14,049 bases of DNA from UBA2730 sp022793235. Its GTDB lineage: Bacteria > Bacillota_I > Bacilli_A > RF39 > UBA660. Within the stretch, counting starts at the first letter, position 1. The number at the start of each line of letters is the position of its first letter. The notes under the pieces are model-generated. The model was not told the DNA's origin. It saw only the letters and a program-made list of their open reading frames with translations, and searched no databases. This document shows positions 5,876 through 13,517 of the stretch, piece after piece. The position numbers and the translations under genes are program-made. Where the stretch lies: positions 1-14,049 of the forward strand of contig CATJZL010000072.1 of the NCBI GenBank assembly GCA_949745755.1, in the 5' to 3' direction.

Positions 5876-6234
5876 TTTCTCACCTCCCTTTTATATATTT
5901 TACTACAAGACCTACAAGTAATTTTGAATTCATAACTAGCCACTTTTTTATCTAGTATTGTAATCAAAGGATTATTATCTTCTGAACAACAAAATCTATT
6001 TTTAATAATAACTAATTCATCATTACAAGAGGAACCCACTTTACTATCCTCAAAATCTAATATTGCACTTCCTAGATTGCCACAACTGCATTTATATTTT
6101 AATTCTAATCTATCATATGTGGAATAACATAGATATCCTATATTTTCATTACACTTATCACAATACATCCAACCACCATAATTAGTGGCTAATCTTGTAT
6201 TTTCTAATTTCTTATTTTTTAAAATTCTTGCCAT
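5872..6234 (-). CDS. Cysteine-rich zinc-ribbon-like protein, unknown function
   Basis: Protein of 120 aa starting at ATG 6234, with AAAGGAGAG 6-8 nt upstream; an in-frame TTG at 6252 lies before that site and is unlikely. Cysteines occur in metal-binding spacing: CDKC and then a CSCG motif in the first half, a CC pair near the middle, and CRSC near the C terminus. This suggests two zinc ribbons, one per half. There is no signal peptide or membrane segment. It is the first gene of a two-gene unit with the membrane protein at 5555-5875 (4-nt overlap). It is the only gene in the window ending in TGA. I do not recognise the family; nucleic-acid or protein binding is a guess from the ribbons. Confidence 0.75.
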   Translation of the reverse strand: MARILKNKKLENTRLATNYGGWMYCDKCNENIGYLCYSTYDRLELKYKCSCGNLGSAILDFEDSKVGSSCNDELVIIKNRFCCSEDNNPLITILDKKVASYEFKITCRSCSKIYKREVRK

Positions 6235-6314
6235 AACTTTCTCTCCTTTCAAATTATAATTTTAATTCTTTAATTAACAAAAACTTCCATATATTTATTA
6301 TACAGCAAGTTATA

Positions 6315-6363
6315 ATAAAAAATTATAAAGTAAAACTCTATTTCTTAGAAAGTTCACTTTATA
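6315..6363 (-). terminator. Intrinsic terminator of recG
   Basis: On the minus strand, starting 9 nt after the recG stop, TATAAAGT (6356-6363) pairs with ACTTTATA (6324-6331). An inner AACT/AGTT stem (6351-6354 with 6334-6337) sits across a small internal loop, and AATTTTTTATT follows. Confidence 0.7.
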
Positions 6364-6371
6364 GATTACAC

Positions 6372-8369
6372 TTAACCATTATTATTCATCGAATTGATAA
6401 GTTTTAATTTTAAGGAGTCGATATTAGTAGTACAATTTAAATACTCTTCACTATCTTCTTTAGCCCTTAATAATATATCATAATCATCTCTTATATTGGC
6501 AATTTTAAAAGTCATATCCCCACTCTGCTTTGTTCCAAACAAATCACCATGTCCTCTTAATTTAAAATCAGCCTCACTTATCTTAAAGCCATCAATCTCT
6601 TTTTCCATAATTTTCAATCGTTCAGTATCATGATCACTAATTAATATACATTTAGATTCATCACTACCACGACCTACTCGTCCCCTCAACTGATGAAGTG
6701 TAGAAAGCCCAAATTTATTCGCATCAAAAATAACCATCATTGTTGCATTACTTACATCCACCCCTACCTCTATAACAGTAGTAGAAATAAGAATTTGAAT
6801 CTTTCCTTGGGCAAACTCTTGCATAATAAGTTCTTTGGCACTACTGGCCATTTTGCCATGAACCACATCAATAGAATAATACTCTCCAAAAGCAAGTTGC
6901 ATTTTATCTTTTAAATCACATACACTAGCAAGATCACCATTTTCACTATTATCTTCAATTAAAGGAGCAATCACATACACTTGATGCTTCTTTTTTAATT
7001 CTTCAAGCATCATCTGTAAAACTTCCTTAATATCTTGATTCCCTTTAACATAAGTATAAATATTTCCCCTATTTTTTGGACGTTCCTTTATAATAGAAGT
7101 ATCCATATCACCATAAATAGCTAAAGCATAAGTTCTAGGAATAGGAGTCGCACTCATATATAATATATCAGGCTTTAATCCCTTATTTTGCAAATTAGCA
7201 CGCTGATTAACACCAAAACGATGTTGTTCATCAGTAATAACCAGTCCTAAATTATAATACTCTACATCTTCTTGAATTAAAGCATGTGTACCAATAATAA
7301 TATCTATAGTTCCTTTTTGCAACTCTTTATAAATATCTGTCTTTTCTTTTTTTAATAAAGAACCTGTAAGAAGTGCAATATGTATATCTGTATCTCTTAA
7401 TAAAAATTTTAAATTATTATAATGTTGTATAGCAAGTATCTCAGTTGGAGCCATCAAAGCAGATTGCATACCCACTAAATAATTAGCATACATAGCAATA
7501 AAAGATACGATCGTTTTTCCACTACCAACATCGCCTTGTAAAAGCCGATTCATTCGACTAGATGAATCCATATCATTTAAAATTTCCAAAATAGCCTTAT
7601 TTTGATCACTTGTTAACACATAAGGAAGACCTTTCACAAACTTCATAACTTTCTCTCTAGGAATATTTCGAGCAATTCCTTTATTATTAGATTTATATTG
7701 TTTTCTTAAATAATTGATTTTAAAAGTAAAACCAAACAACTCCTCATACTTTAATCTGTAAGCTGCTTCCTTAAGCTTCTCATCATCAGGAGGGTTATGA
7801 ATAATATTTAACGCTAATCGCTTATTCACAAAAGAATACTTATTAATATACTGTTCTGGAATATAATCGGTCAACTCCTTACCAAATTGTAAAAGAGCCA
7901 TATTAATATAAGTAGCTATATTTTTATTAGTAATACCTTGTTTTACATGATACACAGGCTCAATCTTCGCCTTATCAGACAAAGTACCCATTTTAAGATC
8001 ACTAGCTGTAATAATATTTTTCTTTTTATCAAATTTACCAATTACAATTACACTTGTCCCAACCTGTAAACTATTTTTTAAAAAAGCTCGATTAAAAATA
8101 GAGACACCTACTACTCCACTTGAACTAACAAGTCTAAAATTCATTTTATTAAGACCGGCCTTAAACCGCATCAAAATAGGAACACTTTCTACTTTTCCAT
8201 CAACAATAACCTTTTCATCATCTATTGCCTCTTGTAAAGAAGTTCTCTTTAAATACTCATATCGAAATGGATAATGAGTGACCAAGTCATCAATCGTCAT
8301 AATCCCAAGTTTATTTAATAATAATAAAGATTTTGGTCCAACCCCTTTTACATCTTTCAACATTGCCAT
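6372..8369 (-). CDS. recG: ATP-dependent DNA helicase RecG
   Basis: Protein of 665 aa, near the family's usual 670-690. RecG remodels stalled replication forks and Holliday junctions in the cytoplasm. In order: an N-terminal segment with helix-hairpin-helix features (VKGVGPKSLLLLNKLGI), a wedge/OB-fold region (about 50-150) for branched DNA, then two helicase domains. Visible motifs are Walker A GDVGSGKT (279-286), the DEAD-like box DEQH (380-383), SATPIPRT, and the motif VI segment QLRGRVGRG, followed by the conserved TRG-type C-terminal region (EADFKLRGHGDLFGTKQSG). ATG 8369 is preceded by GGGAG at 7 nt; ATG 8363 is an alternative. It is transcribed alone from an extended -10 promoter and ends at a hairpin terminator. 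All motifs are intact. Confidence 0.97.
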   Translation of the reverse strand: MAMLKDVKGVGPKSLLLLNKLGIMTIDDLVTHYPFRYEYLKRTSLQEAIDDEKVIVDGKVESVPILMRFKAGLNKMNFRLVSSSGVVGVSIFNRAFLKNSLQVGTSVIVIGKFDKKKNIITASDLKMGTLSDKAKIEPVYHVKQGITNKNIATYINMALLQFGKELTDYIPEQYINKYSFVNKRLALNIIHNPPDDEKLKEAAYRLKYEELFGFTFKINYLRKQYKSNNKGIARNIPREKVMKFVKGLPYVLTSDQNKAILEILNDMDSSSRMNRLLQGDVGSGKTIVSFIAMYANYLVGMQSALMAPTEILAIQHYNNLKFLLRDTDIHIALLTGSLLKKEKTDIYKELQKGTIDIIIGTHALIQEDVEYYNLGLVITDEQHRFGVNQRANLQNKGLKPDILYMSATPIPRTYALAIYGDMDTSIIKERPKNRGNIYTYVKGNQDIKEVLQMMLEELKKKHQVYVIAPLIEDNSENGDLASVCDLKDKMQLAFGEYYSIDVVHGKMASSAKELIMQEFAQGKIQILISTTVIEVGVDVSNATMMVIFDANKFGLSTLHQLRGRVGRGSDESKCILISDHDTERLKIMEKEIDGFKISEADFKLRGHGDLFGTKQSGDMTFKIANIRDDYDILLRAKEDSEEYLNCTTNIDSLKLKLINSMNNNG

Positions 8370-8392
8370 CTAACCACTCCCACTTCCGTCTA

Positions 8393-8401
8393 ATTATATC
8401 A
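8393..8401 (-). promoter_or_regulatory. Extended -10 promoter of recG
   Basis: On the minus strand the sequence reads TGATATAAT: a perfect TATAAT (8393-8398) preceded by TGn. A weak -35 (TTTAAA) lies 17 nt further upstream. It is back-to-back with the promoter of the CPBP protease gene. Confidence 0.65.
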
Positions 8402-8438
8402 CAAATTCATAAATTTTTAAACAAAAAAATAGTTTTTA

Positions 8439-8447
8439 TGCTATAAT
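8439..8447 (+). promoter_or_regulatory. Extended -10 promoter of the CPBP protease gene
   Basis: TGCTATAAT, with perfect TATAAT at 8442-8447 and the TGn extension. No good -35 is visible, as is common for extended -10 promoters. The start codon is 34 nt downstream of the box. Confidence 0.65.
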
Positions 8448-8480
8448 TTCTTTAGAAAACTTTTATATATGAGGTGAAAA

Positions 8481-9185
8481 ATGAAAAATTTTTTTAATAA
8501 AACTATGGATAAAAAAAAGGCACTACACTTAATACTTATTTTTATTTTATTTTACTTTAGTAGTTTATTTCAATATATACCAATCATTTTATTAAAAATA
8601 AATATAAAAACGATGTCAAACGAATGTGCAATACTCCTAAATTTATTTTCTAATTTATGCATGTTAACTATTCTATTTATTATATATAGAAAAGCCCTAA
8701 AAAAAGATTTTAAAAATTTTACTAAAAATCTATATGAAAATCTTGATATAGCAATAAAATATTATTTATTAGGTGTTTTAGGTATGGTTATTACCAATTT
8801 ATTTATCAATATAGTTTTACAAGGTGGCGGTTCTAACAATGAAAAAATTGTTCAAAATATGATTGGTACTATGCCATACTTAATGATTTTAATAGCAGGA
8901 ATCATAGCACCTATCATCGAAGAAATTGTATTTCGAAAAACATATCTAGATGCATGTAAAAATAAATATTTATATCTATTTCTATCTAGCTTCATATTTG
9001 GAATTATGCATATACTTACATCCGATACTACCCCCACAATTATTGATATTCTTTATTTTATTCCCTATTCTTGCTTAGGACTTTCCTTTGCCTACATGGA
9101 TTACAAACAAAAAAATATTTTTCCATCTATTTGTATGCACATATTGCACAATACACTACTTATTATACTCTCTATAATAAGTTAA
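8481..9185 (+). CDS. CPBP-family (Abi/CAAX) intramembrane glutamic protease
   Basis: Protein of 234 aa; ATG 8481 follows GAGGTG at a spacing of 4-5 nt. The diagnostic motifs of the family are intact: EEIVFR with E147, E148 and R152; FIFGIMH with F173 and H177; and HILHN with H220 and N224. Hydrophobic segments fill most of the chain (about residues 14-38, 50-70, 95-118, 132-146, 164-182, 190-204, 212-233). Members cleave membrane substrates or prenylated proteins. Bacterial ones are linked to bacteriocin self-immunity, peptide processing and stress signalling, but the substrate here cannot be told from the sequence. It is transcribed divergently from recG and ends at a shared bidirectional terminator. 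Confidence 0.92.
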   Translation: MKNFFNKTMDKKKALHLILIFILFYFSSLFQYIPIILLKINIKTMSNECAILLNLFSNLCMLTILFIIYRKALKKDFKNFTKNLYENLDIAIKYYLLGVLGMVITNLFINIVLQGGGSNNEKIVQNMIGTMPYLMILIAGIIAPIIEEIVFRKTYLDACKNKYLYLFLSSFIFGIMHILTSDTTPTIIDILYFIPYSCLGLSFAYMDYKQKNIFPSICMHILHNTLLIILSIIS

Positions 9186-9187
9186 CA

Positions 9188-9230
9188 AAAAGAGAATTCA
9201 AACCAAAACGAATCCTCTTTTCTTCTTTTT
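9188..9230. terminator. Bidirectional terminator between convergent genes
   Basis: AAAAGAGAATTC (9188-9199) pairs with GAATCCTCTTTT (9210-9221) with one A-C mismatch. T-runs follow on the plus strand (TCTTCTTTTT) and on the minus strand (CTCTTTTTG). It serves the protease gene and the gene ending at 9252. Confidence 0.75.
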
Positions 9231-9251
9231 AAAGACTCATAAACTACAATA

Positions 9252-9809
9252 CTAAGAAAGATTAATTGTATAATCATAGGCATTTATAACCTTTTTATCC
9301 ACTTCAATTTCTACAGATTTACATTGAAGTGGAAGTAAATTTTCTATAGTATAAGTGATTTGATCTGCTTTTGTCTTATTATAATGCAAAAAGGCTATAT
9401 CAATCATTTTATTTATAGTTTCCTTATCTGACAAATTATATAAATAAACAACAAACATAGTTTTACCATTTAATTGATAGACATAACCACCCTCCATTTT
9501 AAACTGAATATCTTCCAGTTCATGCTTAGAAAACAAAACCTTACTATAGTTAAATAAAGCTTTTCCTTCCTTATAATGAAACACACGATAAGCCCTATTA
9601 TATTGTGCCTCTTCTGGAACTACAAAAGTTTCTTCAATACTTTTAGGAGAATAGGTTTCAGGTTCTTTATAAGGATTATAATAAATAGCAGAATTCATAA
9701 CAAAAGATACAATAATAACAACTAGTCCTATAATAGATACAAAAATTCCTACAAAAACTCCAAAAGGAATTTTATTTTTTTTACTGTTAACATTTCTATG
9801 ATTTTTCAT
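9252..9809 (-). CDS. Single-pass membrane protein with extracytoplasmic domain, unknown function
   Basis: Protein of 185 aa. A short basic cytoplasmic tail (MKNHRNVNSKKNK) precedes one strongly hydrophobic helix (about residues 15-38). An external domain of about 145 aa follows, beginning with a Pro/Tyr/Glu-rich linker. The positive-inside rule gives N-in, C-out. A single cysteine occurs near the C terminus. Its ribosome binding site (GGAG, about 10 nt before ATG 9809) lies inside the last codons of the upstream membrane-protein gene and the two genes are 4 nt apart, so translation is probably coupled. I recognise no family. A role with the upstream protein at the membrane is inferred from the operon. 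Confidence 0.75.
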   Translation of the reverse strand: MKNHRNVNSKKNKIPFGVFVGIFVSIIGLVVIIVSFVMNSAIYYNPYKEPETYSPKSIEETFVVPEEAQYNRAYRVFHYKEGKALFNYSKVLFSKHELEDIQFKMEGGYVYQLNGKTMFVVYLYNLSDKETINKMIDIAFLHYNKTKADQITYTIENLLPLQCKSVEIEVDKKVINAYDYTINLS

Positions 9810-9813
9810 ATAT

Positions 9814-10434
9814 CTATAACTCCAGTCCTTGTTCTATTAAATTTAAAATAAGAGTAAGTATCATAGATACTAAAGTTTGAATACAAATAATGATAATATA
9901 AGTTGACCAAAAATGAGTTGTAAAAATCATATTAGAAGTAAAAAACATATAAATCATATTATTAACTAACAGGGCAAACACCAAATTAAAAAGGACTAAA
10001 AATAAAGGAGTTCTATAATTACTTAACATATAATAGTACACAGAAGTATTTAAAAATTGACTAATAGAATAGGAAAGCATAAGACCAATATATCTAAAAA
10101 GACTAAATTCTACATGAAACAAATAATCCGTTACCAAACTAAATAGAAAAAGTACAAAAATAGATGTAACAATGGCCTTAATAGCAGGTTTTAACCCTAT
10201 TTCCTTCAAAATCACATCCACAAGAAAATATACAAAAGGCATAAAAAAGATAGCAAGTGAAACACTATTACCAAATAATTCTAATCTAAAACTCTCAAGC
10301 GATAATAGAAAAATAATTAAAGTAGACATTAAAAATGTATAAGATACAGTTAAAGTTTGTATATCTTGACTTAAATCTTTATATTTTTGATTTTTATTTG
10401 AGGAATAAATACCCCTATTATGTTTTTTGGACAT
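9814..10434 (-). CDS. Polytopic membrane protein, possible divergent VUT/YhhQ-type transporter
   Basis: Protein of 206 aa; ATG 10434 lies 7 nt after AGGAG. After a polar N-terminal tail of about 25 residues there are about six hydrophobic segments. Two stretches recall the VUT (YhhQ, queuosine-precursor transporter) family: FMPFVYFLVDVILKEIGLKP, which resembles the family's P..Y...D...E.yG.k segment, and SYSISQFLNTSVYYYML, which resembles its S..i.qf.D..iF segment. The family Asp of the second motif is Asn here. The assignment is therefore tentative; it may be a paralog with another substrate or an unrelated membrane protein. It heads an operon with the single-TM protein gene at 9252-9809. 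Confidence 0.6.
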   Translation of the reverse strand: MSKKHNRGIYSSNKNQKYKDLSQDIQTLTVSYTFLMSTLIIFLLSLESFRLELFGNSVSLAIFFMPFVYFLVDVILKEIGLKPAIKAIVTSIFVLFLFSLVTDYLFHVEFSLFRYIGLMLSYSISQFLNTSVYYYMLSNYRTPLFLVLFNLVFALLVNNMIYMFFTSNMIFTTHFWSTYIIIICIQTLVSMILTLILNLIEQGLEL

Positions 10435-10466
10435 AAACTCACTCCTTTTCTATTCTCTCTACAATA

Positions 10467-10494
10467 AGTATACCATAACTTTTAAAAGTTTCAA
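10467..10494 (-). promoter_or_regulatory. Promoter of the VUT-like operon
   Basis: On the minus strand, TTGAAA (10489-10494), a 16-nt spacer and TATACT (10467-10472) with an extended TGG just before it. It is divergent from the promoter at 10522. Confidence 0.6.
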
Positions 10495-10521
10495 AAATAT
10501 TTATAAAATTATTTATTGTTA

Positions 10522-10530
10522 TGATAAAAT
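10522..10530 (+). promoter_or_regulatory. Extended -10 promoter of the phosphoesterase-like gene
   Basis: TGATAAAAT (box TAAAAT 10525-10530 with TGn). The -35 is weak. The start codon is 34 nt downstream. Confidence 0.5.
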
Positions 10531-10564
10531 AGAATTAATAGAAAAATAAAGAGGAGATGAATTT

Positions 10565-11479
10565 GTGAATAGCAGGGAAGAAATCAATAAAGAAATACAC
10601 CAAGAAATTGAACAAGAAGAAAAAGAAAACAAAAGAAAAAAAACAACCATTTTTATTTTCAAAATAATTCTATATATTATTATAGTTTTCTCTTTATTTT
10701 ATATCTATACAATATATATATCAACAAATGGACTATTATTTAAAGAAAAAAGAATAATAACAAAAAAAATTCCAAATAGTTTTGATAGTCTAAAAATAAT
10801 TCACTTTTCTGACCTACATTTTGGTTCAACAATTGATATAAATGATCTAAAAAAAATAATAATAAATATAAATGAAAGAACTCCTGATCTAATTATATTT
10901 ACAGGAGATTTAATTGAAGAAGAATATACAATTAGTGATGAAGAAATTGAAGAATTAATCAAGACATTAAAAAAATTATCAGCAAATATTGGAATGTATG
11001 CTATAAATGGTGATGAAGATGATGATAATTTTACAACAATTATGAAACAATGTGGCTTTACTGTTTTAGATAATAATAGTGATCTAATTTATAAAGACAG
11101 TAACACACCAATTCTAATTACAGGTATTTCATCCATAAAAAAAGGCCAAAATATAGAAAAGGCCTTTAATACTTACCTGCAAAATAACAGTCTTTATCAT
11201 ATAGTCTTAATGCATGAAGGAGATACATTTAAAGAATTAGAAGGAAAATACAATATTGATTTAATCCTAGCAGGAAACAGTTTAAATGGCCAAATATGCC
11301 TTACAAAAGATATTTGCTTTATAAGACGAGAAAACTCATATACTTATTTCAAAGAATATTATCAATTAGGAAATACAGAAATGTTTATATCAAGTGGAAT
11401 TGGTAGTGATGCGATTGGTTTTAGATTTGGAGCCAGACCAAGTATCAATTTTTTTAGATTTTCCACCCCAAATAAATAA
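10565..11479 (+). CDS. YaeI-like metallophosphoesterase-fold membrane protein lacking key metal ligands
   Basis: Protein of 304 aa using GTG 10565, with GAGGAG 8 nt upstream; the ATG at 10557 runs into a stop. A charged cytoplasmic N-terminus and one transmembrane helix (about residues 29-52) tether a calcineurin-like phosphoesterase domain outside the cell. The fold is clear: SDLHFG with D83 and H85, TGD with D115, MHEGD with H217, and a C-terminal SSGIGSD...RFGARPSINFF typical of the YaeI group. Two metal-binding blocks are altered, however. The GNHD motif reads GDED (149-152), and GHTHGGQ reads GNSLNGQ (237-243), losing three ligands. Relatives act on phospholipid or lipid-linked phosphates. 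This one may be a pseudoenzyme with a binding or regulatory role. The frame is undamaged, so it appears to be maintained. Confidence 0.85.
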   Translation: MNSREEINKEIHQEIEQEEKENKRKKTTIFIFKIILYIIIVFSLFYIYTIYISTNGLLFKEKRIITKKIPNSFDSLKIIHFSDLHFGSTIDINDLKKIIININERTPDLIIFTGDLIEEEYTISDEEIEELIKTLKKLSANIGMYAINGDEDDDNFTTIMKQCGFTVLDNNSDLIYKDSNTPILITGISSIKKGQNIEKAFNTYLQNNSLYHIVLMHEGDTFKELEGKYNIDLILAGNSLNGQICLTKDICFIRRENSYTYFKEYYQLGNTEMFISSGIGSDAIGFRFGARPSINFFRFSTPNK

Positions 11480-11482
11480 TAC

Positions 11483-12532
11483 CTAGAAAAAGAAACGCTT
11501 CTTTTTCTCTTTTTTATATACATAAATAGGAACTTTTTTTAATAATTGATCTTCTAGTTTAATATTAACCTCTCCAACCACATCATTATCTTTATAATTT
11601 TTCAATTTAGTAATTTTTACAATCGTTTTAACTTTCTTAAGCTCAGATGATGTCAATGGATAATAAAAATCATCTTTTATATATAAATCATCTTTATAAT
11701 ATTCTTCATCTACACTAAAATGTTTTTTATCTAAAAGTTGATATCTCTTATACTTATTAAAAATCGATTCATAAAGTTGTTCGTGATTTTCGTAATGATC
11801 TGCATCTTTAATACTTACAGCAGTTAAAATAAGATTATTTTTCTTAGCAACACTAATAAGTGTTTTACCAGCACTAGGTGTATATCCAGTCTTTCCACCA
11901 ATACAATACTTATATTGCTTTAATAAAGTATTTCGATTATACCACAAATAACTTTTATTATTACTTTGAGTAGTATATTTATAAGTATTAATAATTTTAC
12001 GATATGTAGAATCTTTATTATAAATATAACGAGATAAAAGAGCCATATCATAAGCAGTAGAATAATTTTTAGTCTCTTCATCCAGTCCATGACAATTTTT
12101 AAATGTAGTATTTGTCATCTGAAGTTTTTGAGCTTTTTGATTCATCAATTTTACAAAATCTTTTTCATTCTTACTCACTCCATTAGCTATCACAACAGCA
12201 GCATCATTACCACTTCTAAGCATAAGACCATAAAGCAAATCCTTCATAGTCAATGTCTCTCCCTTTTCCATATAAATACTTGTTCCATACATTTTTAAAA
12301 CCTCTTCCCCTGCCTTAACTTTTTTATTTAAATCTTTAGTATTTTCAAGAGCAACAGTAGCAGTCATTACTTTAGTTATACTAGCAATAAGTCTTTTTTC
12401 ATTTGCATTATTTTGATATAAAACACGACCACTTTCTATATCCATAACAATACTACTACGAGCACTATCACTTATAGCATAACAATTGAAGGGTATCAAA
12501 AAAAGAATTAAAAAAAACATATATTTCTTCAA
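11483..12532 (-). CDS. dacA: D-alanyl-D-alanine carboxypeptidase (penicillin-binding protein 5/DacF type)
   Basis: Protein of 349 aa from TTG 12532, which lies 5 nt after AGGTGA and opens with a clear signal peptide (MKKYMFFLILFLIPFNCYA); a GTG at 12541 overlaps the ribosome binding site. The enzyme removes the terminal D-Ala from peptidoglycan pentapeptides outside the membrane. Serine-peptidase S11 motifs are intact: S51-I-T-K54 (nucleophile Ser), S107-G-N109 and K214-T-G216. A smaller beta domain follows. The usual C-terminal amphipathic membrane-anchor helix is not evident: the chain ends abruptly in KKEKKKRFFF, codons that also form the terminator of the convergent gene. It probably belongs to an operon with the upstream lipoprotein gene (53 nt away). 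The gene symbol follows the family; which paralog it is cannot be told. Confidence 0.93.
   Translation of the reverse strand: MKKYMFFLILFLIPFNCYAISDSARSSIVMDIESGRVLYQNNANEKRLIASITKVMTATVALENTKDLNKKVKAGEEVLKMYGTSIYMEKGETLTMKDLLYGLMLRSGNDAAVVIANGVSKNEKDFVKLMNQKAQKLQMTNTTFKNCHGLDEETKNYSTAYDMALLSRYIYNKDSTYRKIINTYKYTTQSNNKSYLWYNRNTLLKQYKYCIGGKTGYTPSAGKTLISVAKKNNLILTAVSIKDADHYENHEQLYESIFNKYKRYQLLDKKHFSVDEEYYKDDLYIKDDFYYPLTSSELKKVKTIVKITKLKNYKDNDVVGEVNIKLEDQLLKKVPIYVYKKEKKKRFFF
11486..11516 (+). terminator. Terminator of the phosphoesterase-like gene, embedded in the 3' end of dacA
   Basis: GAAAAAGAA (11486-11494), loop ACGC and TTCTTTTTC (11499-11507), then TCTTTTTT. It lies 7 nt after the plus-strand stop and wholly inside the dacA coding region, where it encodes the basic and Phe-rich C terminus. 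Confidence 0.7.
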
Positions 12533-12585
12533 GCTTATCACCTAAAAAAGTATATGTTTAATTATTAAATATTATTTTAATTTTT

Positions 12586-13110
12586 TTATTTATTTGATAA
12601 ACCATGTAGTTTTTCTCTATCTGTATCAGAAATATTATCCATAACCCACCCATCATCTTCTTTTCTTAAAGTAAACACAATCTCATATTGTTTACGATCA
12701 CTTACTTTTTGCATTTCCGTTATTTTATAGTCCATATATTTTTCTTTTTCTTCAAACTCTTCTTTATGATTGTTATAATAATCTTCACTTTTATTTACAG
12801 AAGATATATAATCATATACCTCTATTTCTACAATAACATTAGCACTATCATCTTCAATTTTTTCATCTGTAATCTTATAAGATAAATTTTGATACTGTCT
12901 TTTCATAAGAGCCATATAATCCTTTTTTTGATTATCAGTTAAAGATTTATCACTCGCAACAATTTTATCAAGCTGAGACAAAACCTCACTATCAAGGTTT
13001 TGATACTTTGCCATAAATTCTTCGACCTTCTTAGTAGGTGTATACTCTGTAGTAGTACATCCAGAAAGTAAAAATAAAAGAACCAAAATACATAAAATAA
13101 ACTTTTTCAT
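12586..13110 (-). CDS. Lipoprotein of unknown function, upstream of dacA
   Basis: Protein of 174 aa; ATG 13110 is 6 nt after GGAGG. The signal peptide is basic and hydrophobic and ends in the lipobox LLSGC (Cys18), so the mature protein should be lipid-anchored on the outer face of the membrane. The rest is charged, with a predicted helical first half (KKVEEFMAKYQNLDSEVLSQ and following) and a second half of alternating beta-like stretches (ANVIVEIEVYDYISS, YEIVFTLRKEDDGWVMDNI). This pattern is reminiscent of NTF2-like domains (DUF4878-type) found in many Firmicute lipoproteins; that is only an impression. It precedes dacA by about 53 nt on the same strand, suggesting a shared envelope function. 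Confidence 0.85.
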   Translation of the reverse strand: MKKFILCILVLLFLLSGCTTTEYTPTKKVEEFMAKYQNLDSEVLSQLDKIVASDKSLTDNQKKDYMALMKRQYQNLSYKITDEKIEDDSANVIVEIEVYDYISSVNKSEDYYNNHKEEFEEKEKYMDYKITEMQKVSDRKQYEIVFTLRKEDDGWVMDNISDTDREKLHGLSNK

Positions 13111-13517
13111 ATTTAACCTCCATTATTAAAATGGAACAATATTCATTAATTATGTATTAAAAATCATTTTCTATCTATAACATAAAATATATTATTAAAA
13201 ATAACTTAATTTTTTTACTATGTTATAGTTTTGAAACCAACCGACTTCCTTGATTAGAACTTAATCTACCATGTGAATTGATAAAAGAAAATACACCAAC
13301 CAAAACTCCATCTAACCAAGAACCACCTAATTTTGACCAAGATTCTTCCATAGAAAGAAATGTCAAAAAATCACCGTAAAAGACATAATAAATTGTATAG
13401 TATTATAAATTTCACTTTATTAAAATAAAGTTTTAAATTACCTCATACTACTCTTTTATTATATATAAGAAAAAAGGAAAATAGCTAATCTAAATTTTTA
13501 TTATTAATAAAAAGAAT
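13111..13517. other. Intergenic stretch of 407 bp holding a possible short gene and palindromes
   Basis: It contains the promoter region of the lipoprotein operon (no convincing -35/-10 pair seen). It also holds a 10-bp perfect inverted repeat CTATAACATA/TATGTTATAG (13175-13184 and 13219-13228), the candidate peptide gene at 13223-13366, a perfect palindrome ACTTTATTAAAATAAAGT (13414-13431), and another, TTTTTATTATTAATAAAAA (13495-13513), just after the stop of the surface-protein gene. The rest is featureless AT-rich DNA. Confidence 0.5.
13223..13366 (-). CDS. Candidate short peptide gene (42-47 aa), unknown function
   Basis: An open frame with protein-like composition ends at TAA 13223-13225. 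It may start at TTG 13366, with GGTGA 4 nt upstream (47 aa), or at ATG 13351 (42 aa, no ribosome binding site). The peptide has a Trp/Gly-containing amphipathic start (ESWSKLGGSWLDGVLVGVF) and a polar, Arg/Ser-rich end. The segment is visibly richer in G and C than its surroundings and uses codons such as CGG, which is unlike random AT-rich DNA. The 10-bp inverted repeat at 13175-13228 includes its stop codon and could terminate it, though no U-tract follows. It could instead be the remnant of a longer gene. Confidence 0.35.
   Translation of the reverse strand: MTFLSMEESWSKLGGSWLDGVLVGVFSFINSHGRLSSNQGSRLVSKL

Noticed and set aside
12688..12885. Plus-strand open frame opposite the lipoprotein gene
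   Set aside because: Its Phe/Ile/Tyr-rich composition is what AT-rich antisense of a Lys/Glu-rich gene gives. It has no ribosome binding site or promoter, and the lipoprotein on the other strand is well supported. The same holds for the other antisense frames in the window.
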